From a virus: a DNA stretch of 57,145 nt. The stretch covers positions 1 through 57,145 of IMG/VR virus record IMGVR_UViG_3300023110_001858. One strand, 5' to 3'. The position numbers and the translations under genes are program-made. Positions 19,098 to 28,821 of this stretch are shown here, piece by piece (within the stretch, counting starts at the first letter, position 1; every line of letters starts with the position of its first letter). The notes beneath the pieces are model-generated. The model searched no databases. It was given only the letters and a program-made list of their open reading frames with translations, and was not told the origin of the DNA.

Positions 19098-20757
19098 AGA
19101 CATAGACTATCATAATGAACGTGTTCGTATGCAAAAGATTTACGAAAACGATACTATGTGTACAGCTAAGTTTTTTACTAGCACATTATACTTGCAAAGT
19201 GGGCAAACACATAGTTGTTATCATCCTTTGCCACACCAAGTGGGACTAGATGAAATTGTAGATAATCCAAGTGCTATTCATAATAGTGCACACAAGAAAA
19301 AACAGCGTAAAAAAATGCTCTGTGGTGACAGGCCAGAAGAGTGTAATTACTGTTGGCGTGTAGAAGATATTGGTACAGATGTTCTCAGTGATCGCATTAT
19401 TAAAAGTAAAAATGAAATACTACTAACACCAAACGCACATGAAATTATTTTAGAAAATGGACACGAGCACAACTATGATCCAACATACTTGGAAATTAGC
19501 TTTGGTAACGAGTGTAATATGAAGTGTGCATACTGCCATCCTAAAGCAAGTAGTGCTTGGATGAAAGAAATGGACTTATTTGGTAAGTTCGAAAGTGCTC
19601 CACACTTACAGATACTTGAAGAAAAGATTTATCCAGAAGAAGAAAATCCATATGTTGAAGCCTTTTGGAAATGGTGGCCTGATTTACGCAAAAATTTGAA
19701 AGTGCTACGCTTAACTGGTGGTGAACCATTGCTGCAACAAAACACTTGGAAGTTTTTAGATATGCTAGAAGAAACAGACGATTGTAGCGATATGATTTTT
19801 CAGTTAAACACAAATCTAAATGTTAAAAATATTCTAGTGCAGCGTCTTGTTAAAAAAATGGACAGTATTCTTAAAAACAAAAAGATTAAAAAGTTTGCAT
19901 TGTTTAGCAGTGTTGAAAGTTGGGGAGAACGTGCACAATATGCTCGCAGTGGATTAGATTGTGACTTATTTGAAAAAAATGTAGAAACTATAATGCTAGG
20001 TTTAAATCATTACCCAAGTACTGAATTTTCTGGCATACAGATTATGAACACATTTAATATTATGTGTGTTACAAGCTATACAGCTTTTCTTAAAAAGATT
20101 TTAGAATGGAGAGAAAAGTTTACACTAGGACGTCATAAGCCATACTTGTCATTTGATATTCCACATTGTACTGAGCCCAATCACTGGACGCTTGTCGGAC
20201 TACCTGATGAATATGCTGTTTACTTTGAAGAAACTACCAAGTTTATATACAAGCACAGTTGGGTTAATAACTGGAACAAGTATCCAGCAGAAACACATGA
20301 TTTTTATTATGGTAAATACTTTTCTGAAGAAGAACAACGTGCCTGGGATCGTGTAATTAAAGTTTGGGAAAGTATTGTAGAGGGTCGTGCTAAAATTGAT
20401 TGTGATGATTACTTAGAGCCAAGACAAGTAGACGATGCTCGTCGTAATTGGTTTTTGTTTATCAAAGAAACAGATGCTAGACGTGGTACTAACTTTTTAG
20501 ATATATTTCCAGAAATGGAGCCGTACTATAAAATTTGTGCGGGATTGGAAGATATTGAAAACATGAGTTATAATCAAAGTTGCAAAGATGAAATGGTAAA
20601 ACTAAAAAACACTGTGGAAATTCACTGGGACGATGATTTTGTTTGGCACTATCCGGCACTTGCCAATAATATAGTTGAGTTAAGAAAAAGCAGCAACGCA
20701 CCTACTGAATTATATTATGAAGACAAGTTAACTGACAAATTTGGAATTGAAGAATAA
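19090..20757 (+). CDS. Radical SAM enzyme with N-terminal twitch/SPASM-like domain, tandem relative
   Basis: At 555 residues this is the longest of the twitch-type enzymes in the window. N-terminal cysteines are C24, C43, C85 and C88 (ECNYCWRVED). The radical SAM site is CNMKCAYC (C142, C146, C149), followed by RLTGGEPLL. The stretch before that motif, NPYVEAFWKWWPDL, nearly repeats that of the upstream enzyme, so the pair probably arose by tandem duplication. The C-terminal 100 residues extend past the family's usual length and hold a Glu/Lys-rich segment of unknown purpose. It probably acts on the same or a related substrate as its neighbour. Confidence 0.85.
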   Translation: MYKDIDYHNERVRMQKIYENDTMCTAKFFTSTLYLQSGQTHSCYHPLPHQVGLDEIVDNPSAIHNSAHKKKQRKKMLCGDRPEECNYCWRVEDIGTDVLSDRIIKSKNEILLTPNAHEIILENGHEHNYDPTYLEISFGNECNMKCAYCHPKASSAWMKEMDLFGKFESAPHLQILEEKIYPEEENPYVEAFWKWWPDLRKNLKVLRLTGGEPLLQQNTWKFLDMLEETDDCSDMIFQLNTNLNVKNILVQRLVKKMDSILKNKKIKKFALFSSVESWGERAQYARSGLDCDLFEKNVETIMLGLNHYPSTEFSGIQIMNTFNIMCVTSYTAFLKKILEWREKFTLGRHKPYLSFDIPHCTEPNHWTLVGLPDEYAVYFEETTKFIYKHSWVNNWNKYPAETHDFYYGKYFSEEEQRAWDRVIKVWESIVEGRAKIDCDDYLEPRQVDDARRNWFLFIKETDARRGTNFLDIFPEMEPYYKICAGLEDIENMSYNQSCKDEMVKLKNTVEIHWDDDFVWHYPALANNIVELRKSSNAPTELYYEDKLTDKFGIEE

Positions 20758-20760
20758 AAT

Positions 20761-22059
20761 ATGAGTACATTATGTATATACCCGTTCGTAAACTTGAATA
20801 GCAACACTGAAGGAAGTATCAAGTTGTGTTGCGCTATTCCCGATAACACTCACATCACAGATAAAGACGGTGTAGCTCTTAATTTTCAAGACGCTGCAAT
20901 TGAAGATATCTGGTATGGGGAATACATGACAGAAATACGTAAGAAAATGTTAGCAGGTGAACGTCCCAGAGCATGTAAAACGTGCTGGAAACTTGAAGAC
21001 ATGGGAATACAAAGTCCTAGACAAAGTGGGTGGCACGAATTTAAAGTCATCGACGATGAGTATGTTAAGACAGTTGAGTTTAGCGAAACTCCTGAACTTC
21101 CAACTAGTTTAGAATTAAGATTGGGTAATTTTTGTAATCTTAGATGTAACAGTTGTTGGAGTTTAAGTAGTGACCGCATTGCAGATGAAAGACGCCGCAT
21201 TACAGAAAAAGACCCTGACTTGCCACAGTGGTTAAGAGACAGCTGGAATTATGAATTAGACATGTCTGACAACAGCAATTGGTTATGGTGGGAAAGTGAA
21301 GAGTTTGAGCGCACAATTGATGAGGTTGCACCCAAGTTAAAGCGTTTGTATTTAACTGGAGGAGAACCAACACTAATACAAAAAAATATTGAAATTATGC
21401 AAAAAATCTTAGACTCTGGTAATAATAGATGTTATATTGCACTTACAACGAACTTAACTAAATTCAATGAAGTATTTTATAGTACGATGTCTAGATTTAT
21501 ACACGGCGAAGTACAGATAAGTATTGATGATGTATATGATAAGAATCATTATATAAGATACCCAACACAATGGGAACATATCGAAGAGAACTTACCAAAA
21601 CTATACTATACTCTTCCGGTTAACTGGAAAATTAAACACTACACAGTGTTCCAAACATTTAATTATAACAGCGTTCCTGAAATAATTAAGTGGATTAATT
21701 TACATAGATCTTATCATGAAAATGAAAAGCACCGTCATTATATTTGGAGCCCTATATTGTTGGATAATACATCATTCCTAGATGCACGTATTGTTCAAAA
21801 AGAGTACAGAGAAGAAGCTCTTGCAAGACTAGAGGACTTGTTACAAAATGAAGAAGAAAAACATGGCGCATGGTGGAAACACGGAGTAGTACAAGTAATC
21901 AAGTTTTTAGAAAACGACTTTTACGACAATGAAAATAGTGATAGATTGCGCAAACGTTTTAGAGAGTTTTGCGACACTTTAGATCGAAACCGTAAAAATT
22001 CATGCTGGTACGAAACCTTCGAAGAAGACTTGGCAAGTAAGGTATTAAATGATAGATAA
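20761..22059 (+). CDS. Radical SAM enzyme with N-terminal twitch/SPASM-like domain
   Basis: The 432-residue protein opens almost directly with the auxiliary domain: C5 (LCIYPFVNL), C23/C24 (IKLCCAIP) and C72/C75 (ACKTCWKLED). This layout, with a CC pair about 18 residues after the first Cys and a CxxC-W motif later, is the clearest example of the N-terminal twitch type. The radical SAM site is CNLRCNSC (C125, C129, C132), with YLTGGEPTL downstream. Three bases separate it from the preceding stop, and it overlaps the next radical SAM gene by 11 bases, which suggests coupled translation. Confidence 0.85.
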   Translation: MSTLCIYPFVNLNSNTEGSIKLCCAIPDNTHITDKDGVALNFQDAAIEDIWYGEYMTEIRKKMLAGERPRACKTCWKLEDMGIQSPRQSGWHEFKVIDDEYVKTVEFSETPELPTSLELRLGNFCNLRCNSCWSLSSDRIADERRRITEKDPDLPQWLRDSWNYELDMSDNSNWLWWESEEFERTIDEVAPKLKRLYLTGGEPTLIQKNIEIMQKILDSGNNRCYIALTTNLTKFNEVFYSTMSRFIHGEVQISIDDVYDKNHYIRYPTQWEHIEENLPKLYYTLPVNWKIKHYTVFQTFNYNSVPEIIKWINLHRSYHENEKHRHYIWSPILLDNTSFLDARIVQKEYREEALARLEDLLQNEEEKHGAWWKHGVVQVIKFLENDFYDNENSDRLRKRFREFCDTLDRNRKNSCWYETFEEDLASKVLNDR

Positions 22060-23314
22060 AAACTACATGCTCAAAGAGAGCAAAAACTTTTGTATGGCGC
22101 CGTGGGTGCATATGCACGTATGGCCAAATGGACGAGCCTTCCCTTGCTGTTTAAGTGATCCAGCATTAGATGATTACGGCAACACAAACATGAGTACAAT
22201 TAATGAATTGTGGAATAGTGAACTTGCTCGTAAACTTAGAAAAAACATGCTTGAAGACAAACCAACACAAACATGTCAAAGATGTTATGAGCTTGAAGCA
22301 GATGCAGATGCATATACACTAAGAAAAAACCTAAACAATAAGTTTGGTCATCATTTTGATAAAACTGCTGACACACTTGAAGATGGTACGCACAATGAGC
22401 CTAACTTTGGTTACATGGACTTTCGTTTTAGTAACTTATGTAACATGAAATGTCGTACATGTAGTCCTACTTTTAGCACAATGTGGTATGATGATTACAT
22501 TAAAAAGTTTGGACACGTGGCACCAGATGTTGCTAAGGCTAAATTTTTACAATTAAAAAATAAGCCCGGTTTTATGGACGAGCTTTGGCCATTGCTAGAC
22601 ACAGTTGAAGAAGTTTACTGGGCAGGTGGTGAACCACTTATTACAGACGTACACTGGGAAATTATGAATCACTGGGTAGAAACTGGACAAAGTGAAAATA
22701 TTACTATTAACTATACTACAAACTTTAGCCAACTAGAATACAAGCGTCAAAATATTATTGACTTGTGGAAAAAGTTTAAAACTGTTAACGTAGCAGCAAG
22801 TTTAGATGGTTGTTGGGATCGTGCTGAGTACATACGTGACGGAACTATATGGAACGATATTGTTAAGAACCGTGAACAGCTACTCAAAGAAGCACCTGAA
22901 GTAGACTTTTCTATTACTCCTACAGTTAGTATGATGAATGTATGGCACTTGCCAGATTTCCATATGGAATGGTTACATAAAGGACTAGTGTCGCCAGATG
23001 GGTTTAGGCTCAATAACTTACTTGATCCCAAATACTTCTGTATGCAAGTTTTGCCAAGTAGCTTTAAAGAAATAGTCACTGAAAAATGGGAAAACTATAT
23101 TGACGTTGTATCTAAACACCCAGACTTTCAAAATACAAAAGATCCAAATTGGTATGCAAGTGCACGTGGTACAGTAGAATTTTTAAACAAGCAAGACTTG
23201 TCTTACTTATTGCCTGAAACCCTGCGTGAATGGGAACTGTGGGACGGTGTTAGAAACCAAAAGTGGTATGAAGCATTGCCTGAACTTAAATTTTTAGAAG
23301 AATTCAAGGATTAA
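22049..23314 (+). CDS. Radical SAM enzyme with N-terminal twitch/SPASM-like domain
   Basis: This 421-residue enzyme has an N-terminal auxiliary domain with C15 (FCMAPWVHMHV), a GRAFPCC pair (C33/C34) and CQRCYELE (C76/C79). The catalytic cluster motif is CNMKCRTC (C131, C135, C138), and YWAGGEPLI follows. The FCMAPW and PCC patterns are those of a classical C-terminal SPASM domain but lie before the catalytic domain here, a permuted order. One base separates its stop from the cobalamin-type enzyme that follows. Reaction and substrate are unknown. Confidence 0.87.
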   Translation: MIDKNYMLKESKNFCMAPWVHMHVWPNGRAFPCCLSDPALDDYGNTNMSTINELWNSELARKLRKNMLEDKPTQTCQRCYELEADADAYTLRKNLNNKFGHHFDKTADTLEDGTHNEPNFGYMDFRFSNLCNMKCRTCSPTFSTMWYDDYIKKFGHVAPDVAKAKFLQLKNKPGFMDELWPLLDTVEEVYWAGGEPLITDVHWEIMNHWVETGQSENITINYTTNFSQLEYKRQNIIDLWKKFKTVNVAASLDGCWDRAEYIRDGTIWNDIVKNREQLLKEAPEVDFSITPTVSMMNVWHLPDFHMEWLHKGLVSPDGFRLNNLLDPKYFCMQVLPSSFKEIVTEKWENYIDVVSKHPDFQNTKDPNWYASARGTVEFLNKQDLSYLLPETLREWELWDGVRNQKWYEALPELKFLEEFKD

Positions 23315-23315
23315 T

Positions 23316-25460
23316 ATGAACGAAAATACTGGCACATATCAAGAAGACCGTAGTACGCAAACATTAACAGTTATGCAAAAGTATGCAAGTCGTCCGCAGC
23401 GAGGACTGGAACAAATAGATGTTTCATATGATACAAATAGACAAACAACATTATGTTTTGTTATGTGTCCTGAATGGAACCCCGAGTTTCCACCATACAA
23501 CTTAGCAAAACTTGCAGGTATTGCAAAAAGTGCAGGATATAGATGTAAAAGTTATGACCTAAATATTGAAAGTTACAATGCATACATGGAAGAAAAATGG
23601 CCACTGGATGTAAATCCCTGGCATGGTCCATACGATTGGAAATGGATCGGAGAAACATACTGGAACGAGCTACATGAATTTGTACAGCCTATTTTAGACC
23701 GTGCTATTGACGATATTATAAAGTTTGGTCCTGATGTAGTTGGATTCAGTTTATACTATTGTAACATTGAAAGTGTTCATTATATGATAGAACAACTTAA
23801 AGAGCGCAATAGTAGCATTAAGATTTTAATTGGTGGACCCAATACACACTACAGTTATTTTGTTCCTAGAGAAGATTACGATTATGTTATTAATGGTGAA
23901 GGAGAAAAGCCATTATTAAAACTACTAGATGAAATCGAAAGTAGTAAAGAAATTGAATATACTGAGCGTAAAGACAATACTCTAATTATTCGTCAACCGG
24001 AAGAAAGTAGACTGGATTTAAGTAACATGCCATTTCCAGACTATACAGACTTTCCAATGGACAAGTATCGTTTCCCAAATGGTGCATTGTGTGCTATTAG
24101 CCGTGGGTGTGTTGCTAAATGTACATTTTGTGAGGAAACACACTACTACAAATATAGACAACGTACTGCAGTAAGCACACTAGAAGAAGTCAAGTTTATG
24201 TACGATAACTATGGTACAAATGTTTTTTACTTTACTGATAGTTTAGTAAATGGCAATTTACGTGAATTACGTGCATTTGTTGAAGGTGTCAAAAGTGAAG
24301 GCATGGACATTAAGTGGAGTGGTTATGCACGTTGTGATGGTCGTATGGATCTAGAATACATGCAAGCATTATATGATGGCGGATGCGAAGTTTTAAGTTA
24401 TGGTATTGAAAGTGGAAGTCAAAAAGTACTTGATGACATGGACAAAAAAGTAACTATTGAAGAAATGGAAGCAAACTTTAGAGATGGACACAAAGTTGGT
24501 ATAAGTGCAAACACTAGTTGGATTTGCGGTTTTCCAACAGAGCGTCCAGTTGACTTTGAAGACACACTTACATTTATGTGGCGTGTAAGAAACTTGGGAC
24601 TAATGAGTGTTGGACAAGGGCCTGGCTTTAGTGTTGGTGTTGATAGTATTGTTGGCCAAAATTTGGAAAAATTTGAATTAAGCTGTAACTATTATTACGA
24701 CCACTGGATTAGAAAAGACTTTACTGCTAGTATTGTGCACAAGATGCAAAAGCAAAAAATGTTTAGTATCTTTACTGACTTGCTAACAGATTTGCATCCT
24801 GATTGTAGTTTGCCAACACGTTGGAATTTGCGTGAGCGTCATTACAATATTGAGTTTACAAACCCTGACTTTACACGTGATATAGATTACAACTATCATG
24901 ACTTTGATTATAATATTATTGACACTGGACTTGAAGGACATGTTGGTAATTTTGCTAACAGCATTGCAAATGATATTTGGCCGTTTTTACGAGTTGTATG
25001 GAGAGCACGTGGTGGTTACAAATTAAAATTATTATTTGAGCCAGAATGGGAAAAGCAAGAGTGGGGAGAACGTGGAGCAGCACCATTAACAGCATCTTAT
25101 TTGTTTGACATAGATGATGATGGTAATTGGAAAGCTGATTTTAAATGGGACTATCAACAAACACATCTTGACTATAAGTGGAAAGACGAGTATTATATAG
25201 AAGATGGTATAGAATGTTATGCTCCTGAAACTTGGGGACCGGTTTGGGGCCTGGTTAACTTTTATGGCAATAATAGTAATGGTGCTGTAAGAGCACGTAG
25301 ACTTGCTTGGAAAGGTGATCCAACTTATGATGGTAGAGATCCGTGGGAAAGTTTTGACATGGAGCAGTTTTTGGAACGCAAAGAGCAATTTAAAGAAGAC
25401 CGTATGGTGGATTTAAGTTACTGGTACGAATGGCAGGGCGAAGGAAAATGGAATGTCTGA
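23316..25460 (+). CDS. Radical SAM enzyme with N-terminal cobalamin-binding-like domain
   Basis: The protein is 714 residues long. Residues 45-200 look like the Rossmann-type cobalamin-binding domain of B12-dependent radical SAM enzymes: PPYNLAKLAGIAK, then DVVGFSLYYCN, then ILIGGPNTHY, then VINGEGE. Many such domains lack the DxHxxG base, and none is seen here. The cluster motif CVAKCTFC (C265, C269, C272) follows, with SYGIESGSQKVLDDM later as expected for the Elp3/MiaB-type barrel. About 230 residues follow the catalytic domain and are Trp-, Tyr- and Asp-rich with no recognised domain. B12-type family members often methylate or rearrange inactive carbons. It is the only one of this class in the window. 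Confidence 0.83.
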   Translation: MNENTGTYQEDRSTQTLTVMQKYASRPQRGLEQIDVSYDTNRQTTLCFVMCPEWNPEFPPYNLAKLAGIAKSAGYRCKSYDLNIESYNAYMEEKWPLDVNPWHGPYDWKWIGETYWNELHEFVQPILDRAIDDIIKFGPDVVGFSLYYCNIESVHYMIEQLKERNSSIKILIGGPNTHYSYFVPREDYDYVINGEGEKPLLKLLDEIESSKEIEYTERKDNTLIIRQPEESRLDLSNMPFPDYTDFPMDKYRFPNGALCAISRGCVAKCTFCEETHYYKYRQRTAVSTLEEVKFMYDNYGTNVFYFTDSLVNGNLRELRAFVEGVKSEGMDIKWSGYARCDGRMDLEYMQALYDGGCEVLSYGIESGSQKVLDDMDKKVTIEEMEANFRDGHKVGISANTSWICGFPTERPVDFEDTLTFMWRVRNLGLMSVGQGPGFSVGVDSIVGQNLEKFELSCNYYYDHWIRKDFTASIVHKMQKQKMFSIFTDLLTDLHPDCSLPTRWNLRERHYNIEFTNPDFTRDIDYNYHDFDYNIIDTGLEGHVGNFANSIANDIWPFLRVVWRARGGYKLKLLFEPEWEKQEWGERGAAPLTASYLFDIDDDGNWKADFKWDYQQTHLDYKWKDEYYIEDGIECYAPETWGPVWGLVNFYGNNSNGAVRARRLAWKGDPTYDGRDPWESFDMEQFLERKEQFKEDRMVDLSYWYEWQGEGKWNV

Positions 25461-26448
25461 ACTAGTAAAAATTATACAAGGCGGTGATCCATTTGTAAAC
25501 ATTACTTGGCAAGTAAGTAATTTATGTAACTTTAGATGTTCTTATTGTAATGAATGGAACTGGAACGGTAGCAACAAAAATTTAGATGCTGGTAAAGTAA
25601 AAGCAGGCTTGGACAAAATTATTGATTATGAATTGAGCAGAGGCTATACTAGACTAAAAGTATTTTTTAGTGGCGGTGAACCAGGGTATTGGAAGCCGCT
25701 TATACCTATTATAGAGCACATAAAAAATTCAGGAATGACAGAAGTTAAATTTGCAATTAATACCAACTTGAGTAACAAGCTCAGTTGGTGGGAAGAGCAT
25801 GTTGAATTATTTGACGATGTTGTTGCTAGTTATCATCCAGAATATGTAGACACTGATCACTATTTAAAAATATACAAGTTTTTAAGTGAACGTGTCAACT
25901 ATCTTTGTGGACGTATGATGATGCACGAGCCATGTTGGGATGAAGTTATTGAGTTTAGTAAACGTCTTAAAAGTGAATGTAACAATGAAGATTTAAACTG
26001 GCGCATTGAGTATGTTCCTATATTCGAAGAACTAAGTAACACAACCAGGCCATACAATTATAAAGATCCTGCACACAAAAAATTCTTAGAAGAAACAAAT
26101 TTAGAAGAAAGTATTAAACGTTATATACCTGCTAAAGCTAATGGCATGGGAAGTTTAGAAGTGTATGACGATGGAGAACAACGACCAATCAATTGCAATA
26201 GAATAGTAGCAGAAAACAGAAACTTTTTTAAAGGATGGAAATGTTTAATTCCAACAGAAAGTGTTTTTATTAATTGTGAAGGTAATATTGAAATGGGAAG
26301 TTGTGGAGTAATGCCAGCAGTTGGAAATCTATATGATCCCAACTTAGAACTTGACTTGCCAGAAAGTATAATATGTCCAAAGAGCCATTGTCACTGTGGT
26401 ACTGACATTTATATAACCAAATTTAAAAAAGGACATGAACATGCATAA
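25453..26448 (+). CDS. Radical SAM enzyme with C-terminal auxiliary cysteine cluster
   Basis: The 331-residue enzyme has its cluster motif near the N-terminus, CNFRCSYC (C25, C29, C32), followed by FFSGGEP. At least six cysteines cluster in the last 80 residues (GWKCLIP, INCEG, GSCGVMP, CPKSHCHCG), as in enzymes with a C-terminal SPASM or related auxiliary cluster. Its domain order is thus the usual one, unlike that of its neighbours. It overlaps both adjacent genes by 8 and about 8 bases. The partial gene at the right edge of the window begins with a very similar motif (CNYNCSYC) and may be a relative. Confidence 0.82.
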   Translation: MSELVKIIQGGDPFVNITWQVSNLCNFRCSYCNEWNWNGSNKNLDAGKVKAGLDKIIDYELSRGYTRLKVFFSGGEPGYWKPLIPIIEHIKNSGMTEVKFAINTNLSNKLSWWEEHVELFDDVVASYHPEYVDTDHYLKIYKFLSERVNYLCGRMMMHEPCWDEVIEFSKRLKSECNNEDLNWRIEYVPIFEELSNTTRPYNYKDPAHKKFLEETNLEESIKRYIPAKANGMGSLEVYDDGEQRPINCNRIVAENRNFFKGWKCLIPTESVFINCEGNIEMGSCGVMPAVGNLYDPNLELDLPESIICPKSHCHCGTDIYITKFKKGHEHA

Positions 26449-27655
26449 GAGCACATATTGTGTTTTACCTTATAACCATTTAAGCATTGACCCGGTAGGA
26501 CAAATTCGGCCTTGCTGTAACTATAACTTTCATCATGAAAAGTGGCCAGGCTGGAAATGGAAAAATGTTAAAGATGCTGAAACAGTTGATGAACTACTAG
26601 GCGGTCAAGCACACACAGAACTTAGAAAAGATATTGAAAACAATGTGCGACATGACTTTTGTAATCGTTGTTGGGTGTTAGAAGATGGTGGCGGTGACAG
26701 TTATCGTAACAGTTGGAACAATTACTTTCTAAAAACATCAGATGGTCCTTTTAAACAAGATTTAAGTATTGAATATTTGGAAATGACACTGGGCAATAAA
26801 TGTAATATCCAGTGTCGTATGTGCAATCCATGGAGTAGTAATCTCTGGGCTAAAGATATTGTTAATCATCCTGAACTAAACTACTGGAACACACGTGTTG
26901 ATGATGTTGACTTTGAGTGGTACAACAGTCCTGAGTTTGAACGTTTGTTAGAAAAAATTATTCCAACAGTTAAACATCTTAACATGCTTGGTGGAGAACC
27001 ATTGTTTAATGAGAAGTACTATGAAATATTACAACGTATTGTTGATAGTGGCCGTGCACATGAAGTAAGTTTACAATTTAATACAAACTTGTTAGCATTG
27101 CAAGATAAAAACTTTGACTTATGGCGTGAGTTTAAACATGTTGCAGCTAACATTAGTTGTGACGGAGTTGAAGGTGTAAACGAGTATGTTAGATATCCAG
27201 GAAAGTGGAGTAAATTTTTACGTAACTTGGATAAAATTACTGAATGGCAAAAAGAGATAGGTCAAGACCGACTTATACTGCAAATACACAGTACGTTAAG
27301 TAGTTTAACTTGGTTAAATCTAGGAGAGCTATTTAAGTGGACACAAACACTTCCGTTCGAATGGTTTAAACTACCGTTTATGATTCAAGTTAATCAGCCT
27401 CTATACATGGATGCAATACACTTGCCAGAAGAAATCAAACAACTGGGATACCAAAGACTTACTGAAGGTATGGAAGGGCCAGGTGTTGAAAAATGGCAAA
27501 AAGACAATATTGTAAGTTTAGTAGAACATGTCATGAACACCCAACGTGATCCTGCAATGTGGGACAAGTTTATTGAAGAAACTGACAAACTTGATCTTGT
27601 AAGAAACCAAAGTATTTTTAATTACATCCCAGAATTCCAGGATCACTGGAAATGA
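26441..27655 (+). CDS. Radical SAM enzyme with N-terminal twitch/SPASM-like domain
   Basis: ATG 26441 lies seven bases after AAAAGGA and is preferred to ATG 26435, which is one base after it; the product is 404 residues. Counting from the longer start, the auxiliary cysteines are C9 (YCVLPYNHL), C27/C28 (RPCCNY) and C76/C79 (FCNRCWVLED). The catalytic motif is CNIQCRMC (C123, C127, C130), and NMLGGEPLF follows. It ends the first radical SAM block; the next gene is of a different class and starts in an ATGA overlap with its stop. Confidence 0.85.
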   Translation: MHKSTYCVLPYNHLSIDPVGQIRPCCNYNFHHEKWPGWKWKNVKDAETVDELLGGQAHTELRKDIENNVRHDFCNRCWVLEDGGGDSYRNSWNNYFLKTSDGPFKQDLSIEYLEMTLGNKCNIQCRMCNPWSSNLWAKDIVNHPELNYWNTRVDDVDFEWYNSPEFERLLEKIIPTVKHLNMLGGEPLFNEKYYEILQRIVDSGRAHEVSLQFNTNLLALQDKNFDLWREFKHVAANISCDGVEGVNEYVRYPGKWSKFLRNLDKITEWQKEIGQDRLILQIHSTLSSLTWLNLGELFKWTQTLPFEWFKLPFMIQVNQPLYMDAIHLPEEIKQLGYQRLTEGMEGPGVEKWQKDNIVSLVEHVMNTQRDPAMWDKFIEETDKLDLVRNQSIFNYIPEFQDHWK

Positions 27656-28821
27656 AAATATTAACAGATAGTACTAACTGGATCCAGGATTTGCATGACA
27701 AGCCAGGGTTTATGACATCTGTGCTTACTGATGTTATTGATAGAAGTGTTTTTATTCTCAACACAGACTTTTCAATGCCCAACAGTTATGATAATGTTTT
27801 TAGTCAAAAAACTGTTTTTAAAAATATACGTCCACATATTGAAACACATTTAGATGATATCCGTGCTGGAAGAACAAAGCTAGTATTTTTAATGCAGGAC
27901 TTCTGGGCAACCAGACGTGAGGACGAAATTGATGAGGAAATCAACACTGGTTGTATACACACATATGACATTTACAATTGGATTTATCCACAATTAAAAG
28001 AGCTGGGAATTTTAGAGCACACTAGTTTCAGTGGCCCACTTAATACTGACAATGTAAAGCAACATGATGATTTTCCTATACATCAGTGGAATTATAGTTT
28101 TAGTATATACACTGAAGTAAAAAAACTCAACATTGAACTAAGCACCAAACATGATAAATTATTTTTGTGGTTAAACCGTCGTCCACGAGATCATAGAATT
28201 GTTGCATATTATTACATGCTTAAAGCAGGTCTTTTAAATGAAGACTTTGCTCACTATACATTTCATGCTTATGATGAAAACGATGCATTCGGTGATCCTG
28301 TTGAATTTTTGCGTACTGAAATAAGAAATATGTTTGGCGAAACACTGGAAATAAAACTACCACAGTGTCGAGATCCTTATTGGGACAAAGAACATGATCC
28401 AGAAATATATGGCAAGCAAGCACTGTTGGACTTTGATCAAATATATAAAAACTGTTGGATGCATGTTATTAGTGAATATAACTGCAACGATTTAAAGCCT
28501 TATATTGATGAAAAGATTGCAAAATCAATTGTACTTAAAAAGCCTTTTATTATATTTGGTGACAGAAGATTTTTAGCAGAACTGAAACGACATGGCTTCC
28601 GTACATTTGATGAATTTTGGGACGAAGGATATGATGAGTTACCAACCTATAACGAGCGAGCACAAGCGGCAGTAAACGTTATAGATTGGATTAAAGATAA
28701 CATTGATTGGAACAGCGAGTACTCTCAACGCATGTCAGAAATATTAGAACATAACTATCAACATTACTTTACAACTTATCGAGATGCAGAACTCAATAGA
28801 CTAATAGAGATATTTAAATGA
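27652..28821 (+). CDS. Putative glycosyltransferase-like phage protein
   Basis: I do not place this 389-residue protein with certainty. The centre has LFLWLNRRPRDHRI. The C-terminal third reads VISEYN...DEKIAKSIVLKKPFIIFGDRRFLAELKRHGF, a pattern like the nucleotide-sugar-binding half of exostosin or fucosyltransferase-type (GT-B) enzymes, where a conserved Glu/Lys helix precedes PFI..G. There are no Cys ligands like those of the upstream radical SAM enzymes. Its start overlaps the preceding stop and its end overlaps the sulfotransferase-like gene by four bases. A role in glycan assembly is an inference. Confidence 0.5.
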   Translation: MKILTDSTNWIQDLHDKPGFMTSVLTDVIDRSVFILNTDFSMPNSYDNVFSQKTVFKNIRPHIETHLDDIRAGRTKLVFLMQDFWATRREDEIDEEINTGCIHTYDIYNWIYPQLKELGILEHTSFSGPLNTDNVKQHDDFPIHQWNYSFSIYTEVKKLNIELSTKHDKLFLWLNRRPRDHRIVAYYYMLKAGLLNEDFAHYTFHAYDENDAFGDPVEFLRTEIRNMFGETLEIKLPQCRDPYWDKEHDPEIYGKQALLDFDQIYKNCWMHVISEYNCNDLKPYIDEKIAKSIVLKKPFIIFGDRRFLAELKRHGFRTFDEFWDEGYDELPTYNERAQAAVNVIDWIKDNIDWNSEYSQRMSEILEHNYQHYFTTYRDAELNRLIEIFK

